Assembly (NCBI GenBank): GCA_031459715.1
Contig: JAVKIA010000002.1
Span: 64,596 to 128,595 of the forward strand
Direction: 5' to 3'
Origin: Armatimonadota bacterium
GTDB taxonomy: Bacteria > Sysuimicrobiota > Sysuimicrobiia > Sysuimicrobiales > Humicultoraceae
Length of the DNA: 64,000 nucleotides
The translations under genes and the position numbers were made by a program. Below are positions 42,700 to 50,987 of the stretch, in pieces. The stretch's first letter is position 1; every line of letters starts with the position of its first letter. Under the pieces are notes generated by a model. The model saw nothing but the letters and a program-made list of their open reading frames with translations, had not been told where the DNA came from and searched no databases.

Positions 42700-44148
42700 A
42701 TGGCGTTGCTGGTAATCAACGGTGAGATGGTCCCGGCCAGAAGCGGCCAGCAGATGCCGGTGCTGAACCCGGCCACCGAGGAGGTGGTCGACACCGTGCC
42801 CAGGGCCGGGCCCGAGGACGTCGACGCCGCGGTGGCGGCGGCGCGGCGGGCGTTCGACACCTGGGCGAAGACCGACCCGGACGAGCGCGCCCACAAGATC
42901 CGCGAGGGCCTGGCCCGGGTCCGGGCCCACGCTCCGGAGGTGGCCGACCTCCTGGTGCGTGAGCAGGGGAAGCCGCTGCATGAGGCCAGCGGCGAGCTCA
43001 CCCACTTTCTCCACGGGATGGAGTTCTACGCGGACCTGGCCAGCAAGCAACGCGGGGTCTATGCTCCCCTGCCGTCGGCGTTGGGCAGGGCCTACGGCCT
43101 GGTGATCCGCCGGCCCGTGGGGATCTGCGCCGCCATCGTGCCGTGGAACTTCCCGCTCACGCTGATGGGTACCAAGATCGGCCCGGCGCTGGCGGCCGGC
43201 AACACCGTAGTGATCAAGCCGGCGAGCACTACCCCACTGGCGACGCTGCGCGTCATCGGTCTGATGAACGAGGTGCTGCCGGCCGGCGTCCTCAACGTGA
43301 TTACAGGCCCCGGCCCGCTGGTAGGTGAGGCGCTGGCGGGGCATCCAGATGTGCGACGTGTGGCCTTCACCGGGCAGACCACCACCGGCCGGCGGATCAT
43401 GGAGGTGGCCGGGCCGTCGTTCAAACGCGTGACGCTGGAGCTGGGTGGCTCCGACCCGGTCATCGTCTGCGCGGACGCCGACCTGGACAAGGCCGTCCGC
43501 GGCGTGCTGATCGGTCGCTTCTGGAACTGCGGTCAGGCGTGTCTGGCGGCCAAGCGAGTCTACGTCTTCGCCGAGGTCTACCAGGCCTTCCTGGAAAAGC
43601 TCCTCGCCGGTGTGGCGCGCTATGAGCCGGGGGAGGGATGGGTGAAGGCGGAACGGCCCCGGATCCGCCTGGGTCCCCTGCACACCGCCGAACAGCGTCA
43701 GGAGATCGTCGAGCAACTCCAGGATGCCCTGGGCCGGGGCGCCCGGGTGGCCTATGGGGGCGCGGTGCCCGAGGGGCGCGACAAAGGGTACTTCTTCACG
43801 CCCACCGTGGTCACCGGGGCGCCGCACGACAGCCGGGTGGTTCAGGAGGAGACATTCGGGCCGCTCCTGCCGGTGTTCAAAGTCTCGGGCATCGATGAGG
43901 CGATCCGGCTGGCCAACGACTCGGTCTACGGTCTGGGCTCGTCTATCTGGACCTACAACGTCCGGTGGATCCACCGGGCGGCCCAGGAGATCGAGGCCGG
44001 AATGACCTGGGTGAATCAGGTCCACTATGGGTACGACGAACTGCCGTTCGGCGGGGTGAAGGCGTCGGGGATCGGACGCGAGCACGGCATCGAGGCCATG
44101 GACTACTACGTCGAGGGCAAGTCGGTGGTCGTCGGCGACCTGGAATAG
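42700..44148 (+). CDS. NAD(P)-dependent aldehyde dehydrogenase
   Basis: A 482-residue ALDH-superfamily enzyme. The Rossmann segment IVPWNFPLTLMGTKIGPALA is near residues 146-165, the general base Glu is in LELGGSDPV, and the catalytic Cys is in FWNCGQACLAAKRVY near residue 280. GGAGG lies nine bases before the ATG. In the Paa context it may oxidise a ring-cleavage semialdehyde (the ALDH role of PaaZ or BoxD), but an ordinary aromatic or aliphatic aldehyde is equally possible. Confidence 0.9.
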   Translation: MALLVINGEMVPARSGQQMPVLNPATEEVVDTVPRAGPEDVDAAVAAARRAFDTWAKTDPDERAHKIREGLARVRAHAPEVADLLVREQGKPLHEASGELTHFLHGMEFYADLASKQRGVYAPLPSALGRAYGLVIRRPVGICAAIVPWNFPLTLMGTKIGPALAAGNTVVIKPASTTPLATLRVIGLMNEVLPAGVLNVITGPGPLVGEALAGHPDVRRVAFTGQTTTGRRIMEVAGPSFKRVTLELGGSDPVIVCADADLDKAVRGVLIGRFWNCGQACLAAKRVYVFAEVYQAFLEKLLAGVARYEPGEGWVKAERPRIRLGPLHTAEQRQEIVEQLQDALGRGARVAYGGAVPEGRDKGYFFTPTVVTGAPHDSRVVQEETFGPLLPVFKVSGIDEAIRLANDSVYGLGSSIWTYNVRWIHRAAQEIEAGMTWVNQVHYGYDELPFGGVKASGIGREHGIEAMDYYVEGKSVVVGDLE

Positions 44149-44190
44149 TTCGTGCCGCCGCATCGTCCCTCGACGATCAGGAGGGGAAGG

Positions 44191-44991
44191 ATGGCCGTCG
44201 AGTACACGCGCGAAGGGTCGGTGGGGTTCATCACCCTCAACCGCCCGCCCGCCAACTCCTACGAGATCACCTTCATGGAGGAGCTGGAGCGGGCCATTCG
44301 GGCGGCCGCCGAGGATGCCGGGGCCCGGGCGGTGGTCGTCCGCAGCGCGCTGGAGAAGTTCTTCTGCGCCGGTGCCGACATCAAAGCCTTCGGCGAGAAC
44401 ACCCCCGAACAGAACATGGCGATGTGCCGCCTGGCCCACCGCGCGCTGGCCCGCATTGCCGCCGTTCCCAAGGTCTTCATCGCCCAGATCGCCGGGCACG
44501 CGCTGGGGGGAGGCCTGGAGATAGCCCTGGCCTGCGACCTGCGCTTCGGCGCCGACGGCACCTACAGCCTGGGCGTCCCCGAGGCGACCCTGGGACTGCT
44601 GCCCGGCAACGGCGGCACGCAGCGCCTGCCGCGTCTGATCGGCTGGAGCCGGGCGCTGGACCTGATGATCACCGGCCGGCGCATCTCACCCGGAGAAGCG
44701 CAGGCCCTGGGGATCCTGGACCGGGTGTTTCCTCCTGACCGTCTCGACGCCGAGACCCTCGCCTACGCCCAGGCGCTGACCGAAGGCTCCGCCTCGGCGA
44801 TCGGGGCCATCAAGCTGGCCGTGCACCAGGGGCGGGAACGGCCGCTGGACGACGGGCTGCGCATCGAGCGTGAGCTGCTGGACGGCCTCTTCCGCAGTCC
44901 GGACGGCCAGGAGGGGGTGCGCGCGTTCATTGAAAGACGCAAGCCACAGTTCGCTCCGATAGTGGAACCGGCAGATCTGCAGAGGGGGTGA
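44191..44991 (+). CDS. Enoyl-CoA hydratase/isomerase family protein
   Basis: A 266-residue crotonase. The oxyanion-hole segments are EKFFCAGADIKAFGE near residues 60-74 and IAGHALGGGLEIALACDLRF near 100-119; PEATLGLLPGNGGTQRLPRL follows. Both catalytic Glu positions of hydratases appear in this region (GGGLE and PEATLG), so hydratase is likelier than pure isomerase. AGGAGGGG precedes the ATG at 44191. PaaF- or PaaG-type steps are the likely roles. Confidence 0.9.
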   Translation: MAVEYTREGSVGFITLNRPPANSYEITFMEELERAIRAAAEDAGARAVVVRSALEKFFCAGADIKAFGENTPEQNMAMCRLAHRALARIAAVPKVFIAQIAGHALGGGLEIALACDLRFGADGTYSLGVPEATLGLLPGNGGTQRLPRLIGWSRALDLMITGRRISPGEAQALGILDRVFPPDRLDAETLAYAQALTEGSASAIGAIKLAVHQGRERPLDDGLRIERELLDGLFRSPDGQEGVRAFIERRKPQFAPIVEPADLQRG

Positions 44992-44999
44992 GGAGTGCC

Positions 45000-46190
45000 A
45001 TGCGGACCATGATTGCGGCCGCCGCCATCCTGACGCTCTTGGCGGCGACCCTGGGGCCGGCCGCGGCGCAGCCGCAGCCGGTGCGGATCGCCTTTCTCAG
45101 TTCGCTCAGCGGTCCATTCGCCTTCTGGGGCGTCAACGCCCGGGACGGCATGAAGATGGCCGTCGCGGAGGTGAACGCCGGCGGCGGGGTGCTGGGGCGG
45201 CCACTCGAGCTGGTGGAACGGGACGACCGGAACAACCCGGCGGAGGCCATCACGGCCTTTCGGTCCCTGGTGGAGCGGGACCGGATTGTCGCGGCCGGAG
45301 GGGTGATCTCCAGCGATGTGGCCCTGGCCGCAGCTCGCGAGGCCGAGAGCCTGCGCGTTCCTCTCTTTCTGACCATGGCCGGCTCCCACGCCATCCTCAC
45401 CCGCCGGACCCGGTTCACCTTCCGGACGTGCCTGGTGGCCGCGCCGATGTACGTCCAGGCCATCGCGGGGATGGTGCAGCGAGAAAAGTACACGCGTGTG
45501 GGAGCCATCGTCGCCGACTATGCCTGGGGACACTCCATCCGGGAGGCGTTTGAGCGGTATGTGGCTCCCCTGCCCGGCGTCCGCACGCAGCAGGAGGTCG
45601 CGCCGGTGGTTACGCCTGACTTCACGCCATACCTGCGGCGGCTCCAGCCGCTGAATCCTCAGCTGCTGGTGGCGGCGGGCCATCCTCCGGGCAACCCCAC
45701 CATTGTCCGCCAAATGTGGGAGCTCGGCATGACGGCGCCGGTGATCGGCTCCGTGTTGCCGCCGGAGTTGATGGTGCAGCGGGCGGGGGACGCCGTCTAC
45801 GGCCGCTTCCAGGACTACTCCTGCGTCGACTTTCAGAACCCTACCTGGGCGCGTCTCGCCGCCAGGTTCCACACCGAGTACAAGCGCTACTTCGACAACA
45901 GCGCGCTCTCCGGGTATGTCATCGTCAAGATGGTGGCGGACGCCGCCCGGCGGGCGAAGAGCACGGACCCGCCGGTACTCGCGGACACGATTCGCAAGGG
46001 GCGCTTCATCCAGGCCGGCCACGGCTGGCCCCTCTCCTATACTGAATGGGGAGAGATGAAGGAAGCTCGCCCGATCATCTTTGTCATCGAGCGTGGGGAG
46101 GCCCCCGGCGGTGCCAACCCCGGCGCGGGCTGGTTCCAGAAGTGGCTGTTCCGTCCCCCGGCCGTCGAGCCGTATGTCCCCGCAGAGTGA
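45000..46190 (+). CDS. ABC transporter substrate-binding protein (LivK type)
   Basis: A 396-residue exported protein: the signal peptide MRTMIAAAAILTLLAATLG ends near AAAQPQ. The mature start PVRIAFLSSLSGPFAFWGVN is typical of branched-chain amino acid or aromatic-acid receptors, followed by ERDDRNNPAEAITAFRSLV. The ATG at 45000 is preferred over the in-frame GTG at 44988 because of GGAG upstream. Located inside a catabolic operon, it may bind an aromatic acid rather than an amino acid. Confidence 0.9.
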   Translation: MRTMIAAAAILTLLAATLGPAAAQPQPVRIAFLSSLSGPFAFWGVNARDGMKMAVAEVNAGGGVLGRPLELVERDDRNNPAEAITAFRSLVERDRIVAAGGVISSDVALAAAREAESLRVPLFLTMAGSHAILTRRTRFTFRTCLVAAPMYVQAIAGMVQREKYTRVGAIVADYAWGHSIREAFERYVAPLPGVRTQQEVAPVVTPDFTPYLRRLQPLNPQLLVAAGHPPGNPTIVRQMWELGMTAPVIGSVLPPELMVQRAGDAVYGRFQDYSCVDFQNPTWARLAARFHTEYKRYFDNSALSGYVIVKMVADAARRAKSTDPPVLADTIRKGRFIQAGHGWPLSYTEWGEMKEARPIIFVIERGEAPGGANPGAGWFQKWLFRPPAVEPYVPAE

Positions 46191-46950
46191 CGGACCGTTC
46201 CTGGAGTGCCACCGGCTCACCAAGATGTTCGGGGGCATGGTGGCGGTGGCGGAGGTGAGCTTAGCGGTCTCTCCCCGGAGCATCGTGGGGCTTATCGGCC
46301 CCAACGGGGCCGGGAAGACTACCGTGCTCAACCTGATCAGCGGTGTCCTCCGTCCCAATGCCGGTACCGTCCGGCTGCGCGGACGGGACATCACCGGGCT
46401 CGCCCCCCACGCCGTGGCGCGGCTGGGCGTGGGACGTGTGCTCCAGATCCCCCGGCTCTTCCCGGGGATGACCGTGCTGGAGAACGTGACGGTGGGGGCG
46501 CTGTTCGGCGACGGATCTCCTCGGCGGTCTCAAGCAGAGGCCCGGCGCCAGGCCCAGGAGACCCTGGCCCTGGTGGGACTGGAGGACAAACAGGACCAGC
46601 CCGTCGCCAGGCTAACATTACAGGAGAAGAAACTGGTGGACCTGGCCCGCGCCCTGGCGGCTCGGCCCCAGTTGATCCTGATCGACGAGGTGATGAGCGG
46701 ACTCAACCCGGGGGAGGTCGAGGAGTGCGTGCAGTTGCTCCGCCGCGTGCGGGATGAGCGGCACGTGGCCATTATCTGGGTGGAGCACGTGATGAAAGCC
46801 ATCATGAGCGCCGCCGAGCGCGTCTTCGTCCTGAACTACGGTCGGTTGATCGCCGCGGGCACGCCCGATGTCATCGCCAGGGACCCGGCCGTCATCCAGG
46901 CGTACCTGGGTGTGACGGAACCGGCGCAGCGGGGAGGGCCAAGCCGCTAG
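46174..46950 (+). CDS. ABC transporter ATP-binding protein (LivG type)
   Basis: A 258-residue ATPase. Walker A GPNGAGKTT is near residue 45, the Liv-specific ARLGVGRVLQIPRLFPGMTV follows, the signature region is degenerate (ARLTLQEKKLVDLARAL), and Walker B is LILIDEVMSGL. The LTLQEKK signature in place of LSxGxxR is common in LivG. The start overlaps the end of the receptor gene by 17 bases. Confidence 0.92.
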   Translation: MSPQSDGPFLECHRLTKMFGGMVAVAEVSLAVSPRSIVGLIGPNGAGKTTVLNLISGVLRPNAGTVRLRGRDITGLAPHAVARLGVGRVLQIPRLFPGMTVLENVTVGALFGDGSPRRSQAEARRQAQETLALVGLEDKQDQPVARLTLQEKKLVDLARALAARPQLILIDEVMSGLNPGEVEECVQLLRRVRDERHVAIIWVEHVMKAIMSAAERVFVLNYGRLIAAGTPDVIARDPAVIQAYLGVTEPAQRGGPSR

Positions 46951-46954
46951 GTGT

Positions 46955-47656
46955 ATGCTGTCCGTTGAGGGATTGGCGACGGCCTACGACGACATCCCCA
47001 TCCTGCGGGACGTCAGCCTGAAGGTCCGGCGGGGCGAGGCTGTGGGGGTGATCGGCCCCAACGGGGCGGGCAAGACTACCCTCCTGCGCACCATTGCCGG
47101 ACTGGTGCGGCCGCGTGCCGGGAGCATCGCCTGGGAAGGCCTGCGGCTGGACGAGCTGCCAGCGCACGTGGTGGCGCGGCTCGGCATCGTGTACGTGCCG
47201 GCCGAGCGCGAGCTGTTCCCGCAGATGACGGTCCTGGAGCACCTCCGGCTGGGAACCTACCCGCACCCCGCCGGCTTCAAGGCCCGCGTCGAGTTCGTCT
47301 ACGACCTGTTCCCGCGACTGGCGGAGCGCCGCCACCAGCGGGCGGGGACCCTGAGCGGCGGAGAACAGCAGATGCTGGCCATCGCCCGCGGCGTAATGAT
47401 GCAGCCCCAGGTCCTGCTCCTCGACGAGCCCTCCACGGGCCTGGCCCCCCTGCTGGTGGCGGAACTATACCACCAGCTCGGCCGGCTGCGTGACGCCGGC
47501 CTCACCGTCCTGCTGGCCGAGCAGCAGGTGCCGCGGGCGCTGGAATTCTGCGAGCGCCTGTACGTGCTGGAGAACGGAGAGGTGGTTCTGGCGGGGGCCC
47601 CGGACGACCTCCTGGCAGACTCCGCGCTGAAGCGCGCCTACCTGGGGGTGGCCTGA
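46955..47656 (+). CDS. ABC transporter ATP-binding protein (LivF type)
   Basis: A 233-residue ATPase with Walker A GPNGAGKTTLL, the LivF hallmark VPAERELFPQMTVLEHLRLG, signature [16 protein letters not shown], Walker B VLLLDEPSTGLAP and the switch stretch LLAEQQVPRALEF, where the usual H-loop His is replaced by Gln-Gln-Val. It starts 4 bases after livG. Confidence 0.92.
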   Translation: MLSVEGLATAYDDIPILRDVSLKVRRGEAVGVIGPNGAGKTTLLRTIAGLVRPRAGSIAWEGLRLDELPAHVVARLGIVYVPAERELFPQMTVLEHLRLGTYPHPAGFKARVEFVYDLFPRLAERRHQRAGTLSGGEQQMLAIARGVMMQPQVLLLDEPSTGLAPLLVAELYHQLGRLRDAGLTVLLAEQQVPRALEFCERLYVLENGEVVLAGAPDDLLADSALKRAYLGVA

Positions 47657-47684
47657 CGGTGGGCGCGACGGTGGCGTCGCGGCC

Positions 47685-48545
47685 GTGGTGATCGCCGTCC
47701 TGATCGACGGGATGGTGCAGGGGCTACAGCTGGGGCTACTCGGGGTCGGCATCACCCTGGTCTACGGCCTGGGCGGCGTGCTGAACCTGGCCCACGGGCA
47801 GCTGGCCGTGACCACGGGGGTAGCGGCGGCCCTGCTCATCGGCGCTGGCCTCCATCCCGCGCCCGCCGCCATGCTCGGGGTCCTGGGCGCCGGTCTGCTG
47901 GGTGTGGTCATGGATCGGACGCTGTTGCGACCTGCGTACCGTCGCCGGGGGGAAGAGCGGCTCCTGCTGGCGCTTATCCTGACCCTGGGCTTCGCCTTCG
48001 TCGTCGACGGCTTCCTGGCCTATCGCTATCCGAGCGTGGCGCTGACGCTGCGGCTGCCGGCCCCCGCCGTGGTCCTGGCAGGGGTGCGCATCCGCACGGT
48101 CAGCCTGGCGGTGGCAGGTCTGGGGCTGGCGGCCTTTGTCCTCCTGGGCCTGTTCCTGCGGAGCACGCTCCTGGGAAGCGCGGTGCGCTCCATCATGCAG
48201 AACGAGACGGGCGCGGTCCTGTGCGGCATCGACGTGGACCGGGCGCGCACCATCGTCGTCGGCCTGAGCGCCCTCCTGGCGGGGCTGGCCGGTCTGGCCC
48301 AGGGGCTCTTCTCGCACGTGGGGCCGGAGATGGGGCCGGAGTTCACCGTCCTGGCCCTCATCGTTGCGGTTGTCGGTGGGGTGCGCAGCCTGACCGGTAC
48401 CTTCGTCGCCGGCCTGCTCCTTGGCCTGGTGAATGCCTTTTCCAGCTTCTACGTGGGGACATATCTCACGTGGATCCTGCTCCTCCTGGCGGCTCTGCTC
48501 ACCCTGCTGGTGCGCCCCGAGGGCCTGCTGGCCTACTGGACATGA
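47685..48545 (+). CDS. ABC transporter permease (LivH type)
   Basis: A 286-residue permease with about eight membrane helices. MVQGLQLGLLGVGITLVYGL then GVLNLAHGQLAVTTG is the LivH family start, and GAVLCGIDVDRARTIVVGLS carries the EAA-like loop. GTG start at 47685. The stop overlaps livM (ATGA). Confidence 0.92.
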   Translation: MVIAVLIDGMVQGLQLGLLGVGITLVYGLGGVLNLAHGQLAVTTGVAAALLIGAGLHPAPAAMLGVLGAGLLGVVMDRTLLRPAYRRRGEERLLLALILTLGFAFVVDGFLAYRYPSVALTLRLPAPAVVLAGVRIRTVSLAVAGLGLAAFVLLGLFLRSTLLGSAVRSIMQNETGAVLCGIDVDRARTIVVGLSALLAGLAGLAQGLFSHVGPEMGPEFTVLALIVAVVGGVRSLTGTFVAGLLLGLVNAFSSFYVGTYLTWILLLLAALLTLLVRPEGLLAYWT

Positions 48546-49495
48546 GGGAACGACCGCGCTCCAGACGGATGATACCGGTCCTGGTAACGGGGGCGGTCCT
48601 GGCCCTCCTCCCGTGGGTCTTCGGCACTGGCGGCTACTCTCTGCGCATCACCACCCTGATGCTGGTCATGATCATCTACACCGTAGCATTCAACATCATC
48701 TTCGGACACACCAGACAGCTCTTTCTCTGCCTGGGCGCCCTGGCCGGACTCTCCGCCTACCTGTCGGTGATTCTGGTGCGGGAAGCGCGGCTGGCCCCGG
48801 CGGCGGGCATTGCCCTGGGCACTCTGGGGGCTGGCACGCTGGGCGCGTTACTCAGCTACGTGGCCGCCCGCCGGGGGCTCGGGGTAATCTTCGCGGGCAT
48901 CGTGACCCTGGTGGTGTCACTCATCTTCCAGAACCTCCTCCTGGGGCTCCGGCGGTACACGAACGGCGAAACCGGGATCGTCACCCAGGGGCTGGGGGTT
49001 GGTCTAGCCGGATACCCGGTGGTCGCGTACTACGCCCTCCTGGCCCTCCTGGTCCTGGCCCTGGGGGTGTACCGGTGGCTCATGGACGGCCGGCCCGGGC
49101 TGGCCTTCGGCGCGCTCAGCGAGGACGAGCTGACCGCGGAGCTGGCCGGGATCGACGTGACGCGCTACAAGGTGCTGGCGGCCGCGGTGGGATCGGGCCT
49201 GATCGGCCTGGCCGGAGCCCTGTTCGCCGACTTCAACGGGTTCATCAGTCCCAGCATCTTCTCCCTGGCGCACATCGACATCGTGGTCCTTATCGCCCTG
49301 CTGTTGGGCGGGATGCGGACGCTGCTTGGGCCTGTCATCGGTGCCGCCGCCTTCACCCTTATCGACGAGCTTGTGCGACCGTTCGGGCAGGCCACGGTGC
49401 TGGCGTACGGCGTTCTGCTGATCGTTCTTTTCCTGGCGTTTCGGCAGGGACTGGTACCGTTCGTGCGTCGCCTGGCCCGCGTGCCTGTGCCCTGA
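48542..49495 (+). CDS. ABC transporter permease (LivM type)
   Basis: A 317-residue permease with eight to ten predicted helices: MIIYTVAFNIIFGHTRQLFL near residues 38-57, where LivM usually has GLVLGYxGQ-like sequence, ELAGIDVTRYKVLAAAVGSG (cytoplasmic coupling loop), and LLGGMRTLLGPVIGAAAFTL near the C-terminus. Together with LivKGFH it makes a complete five-gene importer within the catabolic operon. Confidence 0.92.
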   Translation: MRERPRSRRMIPVLVTGAVLALLPWVFGTGGYSLRITTLMLVMIIYTVAFNIIFGHTRQLFLCLGALAGLSAYLSVILVREARLAPAAGIALGTLGAGTLGALLSYVAARRGLGVIFAGIVTLVVSLIFQNLLLGLRRYTNGETGIVTQGLGVGLAGYPVVAYYALLALLVLALGVYRWLMDGRPGLAFGALSEDELTAELAGIDVTRYKVLAAAVGSGLIGLAGALFADFNGFISPSIFSLAHIDIVVLIALLLGGMRTLLGPVIGAAAFTLIDELVRPFGQATVLAYGVLLIVLFLAFRQGLVPFVRRLARVPVP

Positions 49496-49532
49496 GCAGC
49501 CGGCCGGGTTGCGGTGCCCCTGGAGGCGTGGG

Positions 49533-50972
49533 ATGGCTGAGATGTTCATCGACGGGCAGAGCGTCTCGTTCGCCGGGCTTGACCGGCTGGCCGTGACGAA
49601 CCCGGCCAGCGGCGAGGTCATCGACACCGTGCCCCGGGGCGGATCCTCCGAGGTCGACGCGGCCGTCAACGCCGCGGCCACGGCTTTTCCCGCCTGGCGC
49701 GACCTCCCCGCCGCCCGCCGCGGGGAGCTCGTGGCCGCCGCGGCGCGCGCCGTCCTGGGGCGGCTGGACGAGCTGGCCCCGCTGCTCGTGGCCGAGCAGG
49801 GCAAACCCCTCCGCGAGGCCCGTCTGGAGATCCGGCGCTTCGTGCACACGCTGGAGTACTACGCCGGCCTGGCCAAGAACCTCCGGGGCGGATACGTACC
49901 CAACCTCGACCAGGGCGCCTACGGAATGATCCTCAAGCAGCCCATGGGTGTGGTGGCCGCCATCGTCCCCTGGAACTTCCCGGTGTCGCTGCTGGGCAAC
50001 AAGCTGGGCCCCGCCCTGGTGGCCGGCAATACCGTTGTGGCCAAGCCGGCGGAGACCACCCCGCTCGCCACCCTGCGCGTGGCGGCCATCATGCACGCCG
50101 CTGGTGTGCCCTCCGGGGTGTTCAACGTCGTGACCGGTCGGGGCTCCGAGGCCGGCCGGGCGCTGGTGGAACACCCCCGGGTGCGCAAGGTGGCGTTCAC
50201 CGGCTCCACGCCCGTGGGCAGGGAGATCCTGGCCCGCGCGGCGGCCGACCTCAAGCGCGTCACGCTGGAACTCGGCGGCTCCGATCCCATGATCGTCTGC
50301 GACGACGCCGATCTGGAGACCGCCGCCGGCGCGGCCAGCGTGGGGCGCTTCTTCAATTGCGGGCAGGCCTGCCTGGCGGTGAAGCGGCTCTACGTCTTCG
50401 AGCGCGTGGCCGACGAGTTCCTCCGCCACCTGCAGGCCCGCGTCGGCAGGTTGCGTCTGGGGCCGGGCGACGCCGAGGGGGTCCTGATCGGGCCGCTACA
50501 CACCGCACAAGGGCGCGAGACCATCGAGGCCCAGGTGGCCGACGCCCTGGCTGGCGGCGCCAGGGTCCTGCTGGGCGCCAGGCGTCCCGCCGGGGCGACC
50601 TTCGCCCGCGGCTTCTTCTACGAGCCCACGGTGCTGCTGGAGCCCGCGCCCGATGCCCGCGTGGCCCGCGAGGAGGTCTTTGGTCCCGTGCTGCCCGTCT
50701 GGCGCGTGCGCGACCTGGATGACGCCATCCGCCGGGCCAACGACTCGATCTACGGGCTGGGGTCGTCTATCTGGACCCGCGACCTGGACCGCGCCTCGTA
50801 TGCCGCCGAGCGGCTGGAGGCGGGGTGGACCTGGATCAACTCGCCGCCCAAGATCTATGACGAACTCCCCCACGGCGGAGTCAAGCAGAGCGGGATCGGC
50901 AAGGAGCACGGCAGCGAAGCCCTCGATTACTATATGGAGACAAAGTCGGTGGTGGTGCGCAGGTCCTCGTGA
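49533..50972 (+). CDS. Second NAD(P)-dependent aldehyde dehydrogenase
   Basis: A 479-residue ALDH, similar to the one at 42700-44148: AAIVPWNFPVSLLGNKLGPA, general base in LELGGSDPMIV, catalytic Cys in FFNCGQACLAVKRLY. The C-termini of both proteins share DELPxGGVKxSGIGxEHG, so the two are probably paralogues. GGAGGCGTGGG precedes the ATG. It lies between livM and the CoA ligase gene. Substrate unknown; a benzaldehyde-like or semialdehyde substrate would suit the context. Confidence 0.9.
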   Translation: MAEMFIDGQSVSFAGLDRLAVTNPASGEVIDTVPRGGSSEVDAAVNAAATAFPAWRDLPAARRGELVAAAARAVLGRLDELAPLLVAEQGKPLREARLEIRRFVHTLEYYAGLAKNLRGGYVPNLDQGAYGMILKQPMGVVAAIVPWNFPVSLLGNKLGPALVAGNTVVAKPAETTPLATLRVAAIMHAAGVPSGVFNVVTGRGSEAGRALVEHPRVRKVAFTGSTPVGREILARAAADLKRVTLELGGSDPMIVCDDADLETAAGAASVGRFFNCGQACLAVKRLYVFERVADEFLRHLQARVGRLRLGPGDAEGVLIGPLHTAQGRETIEAQVADALAGGARVLLGARRPAGATFARGFFYEPTVLLEPAPDARVAREEVFGPVLPVWRVRDLDDAIRRANDSIYGLGSSIWTRDLDRASYAAERLEAGWTWINSPPKIYDELPHGGVKQSGIGKEHGSEALDYYMETKSVVVRRSS

Positions 50973-50987
50973 GGGGAGGGGGCGCGG

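Noticed and set aside
41917-44499. An 860-codon open frame on the minus strand opposite paaC, the aldehyde dehydrogenase and the enoyl-CoA hydratase
   Set aside because: It is antisense to three clear enzyme genes, is rich in Arg, His, Gly and Pro, and shows no domain; it arises from GC-rich third positions.
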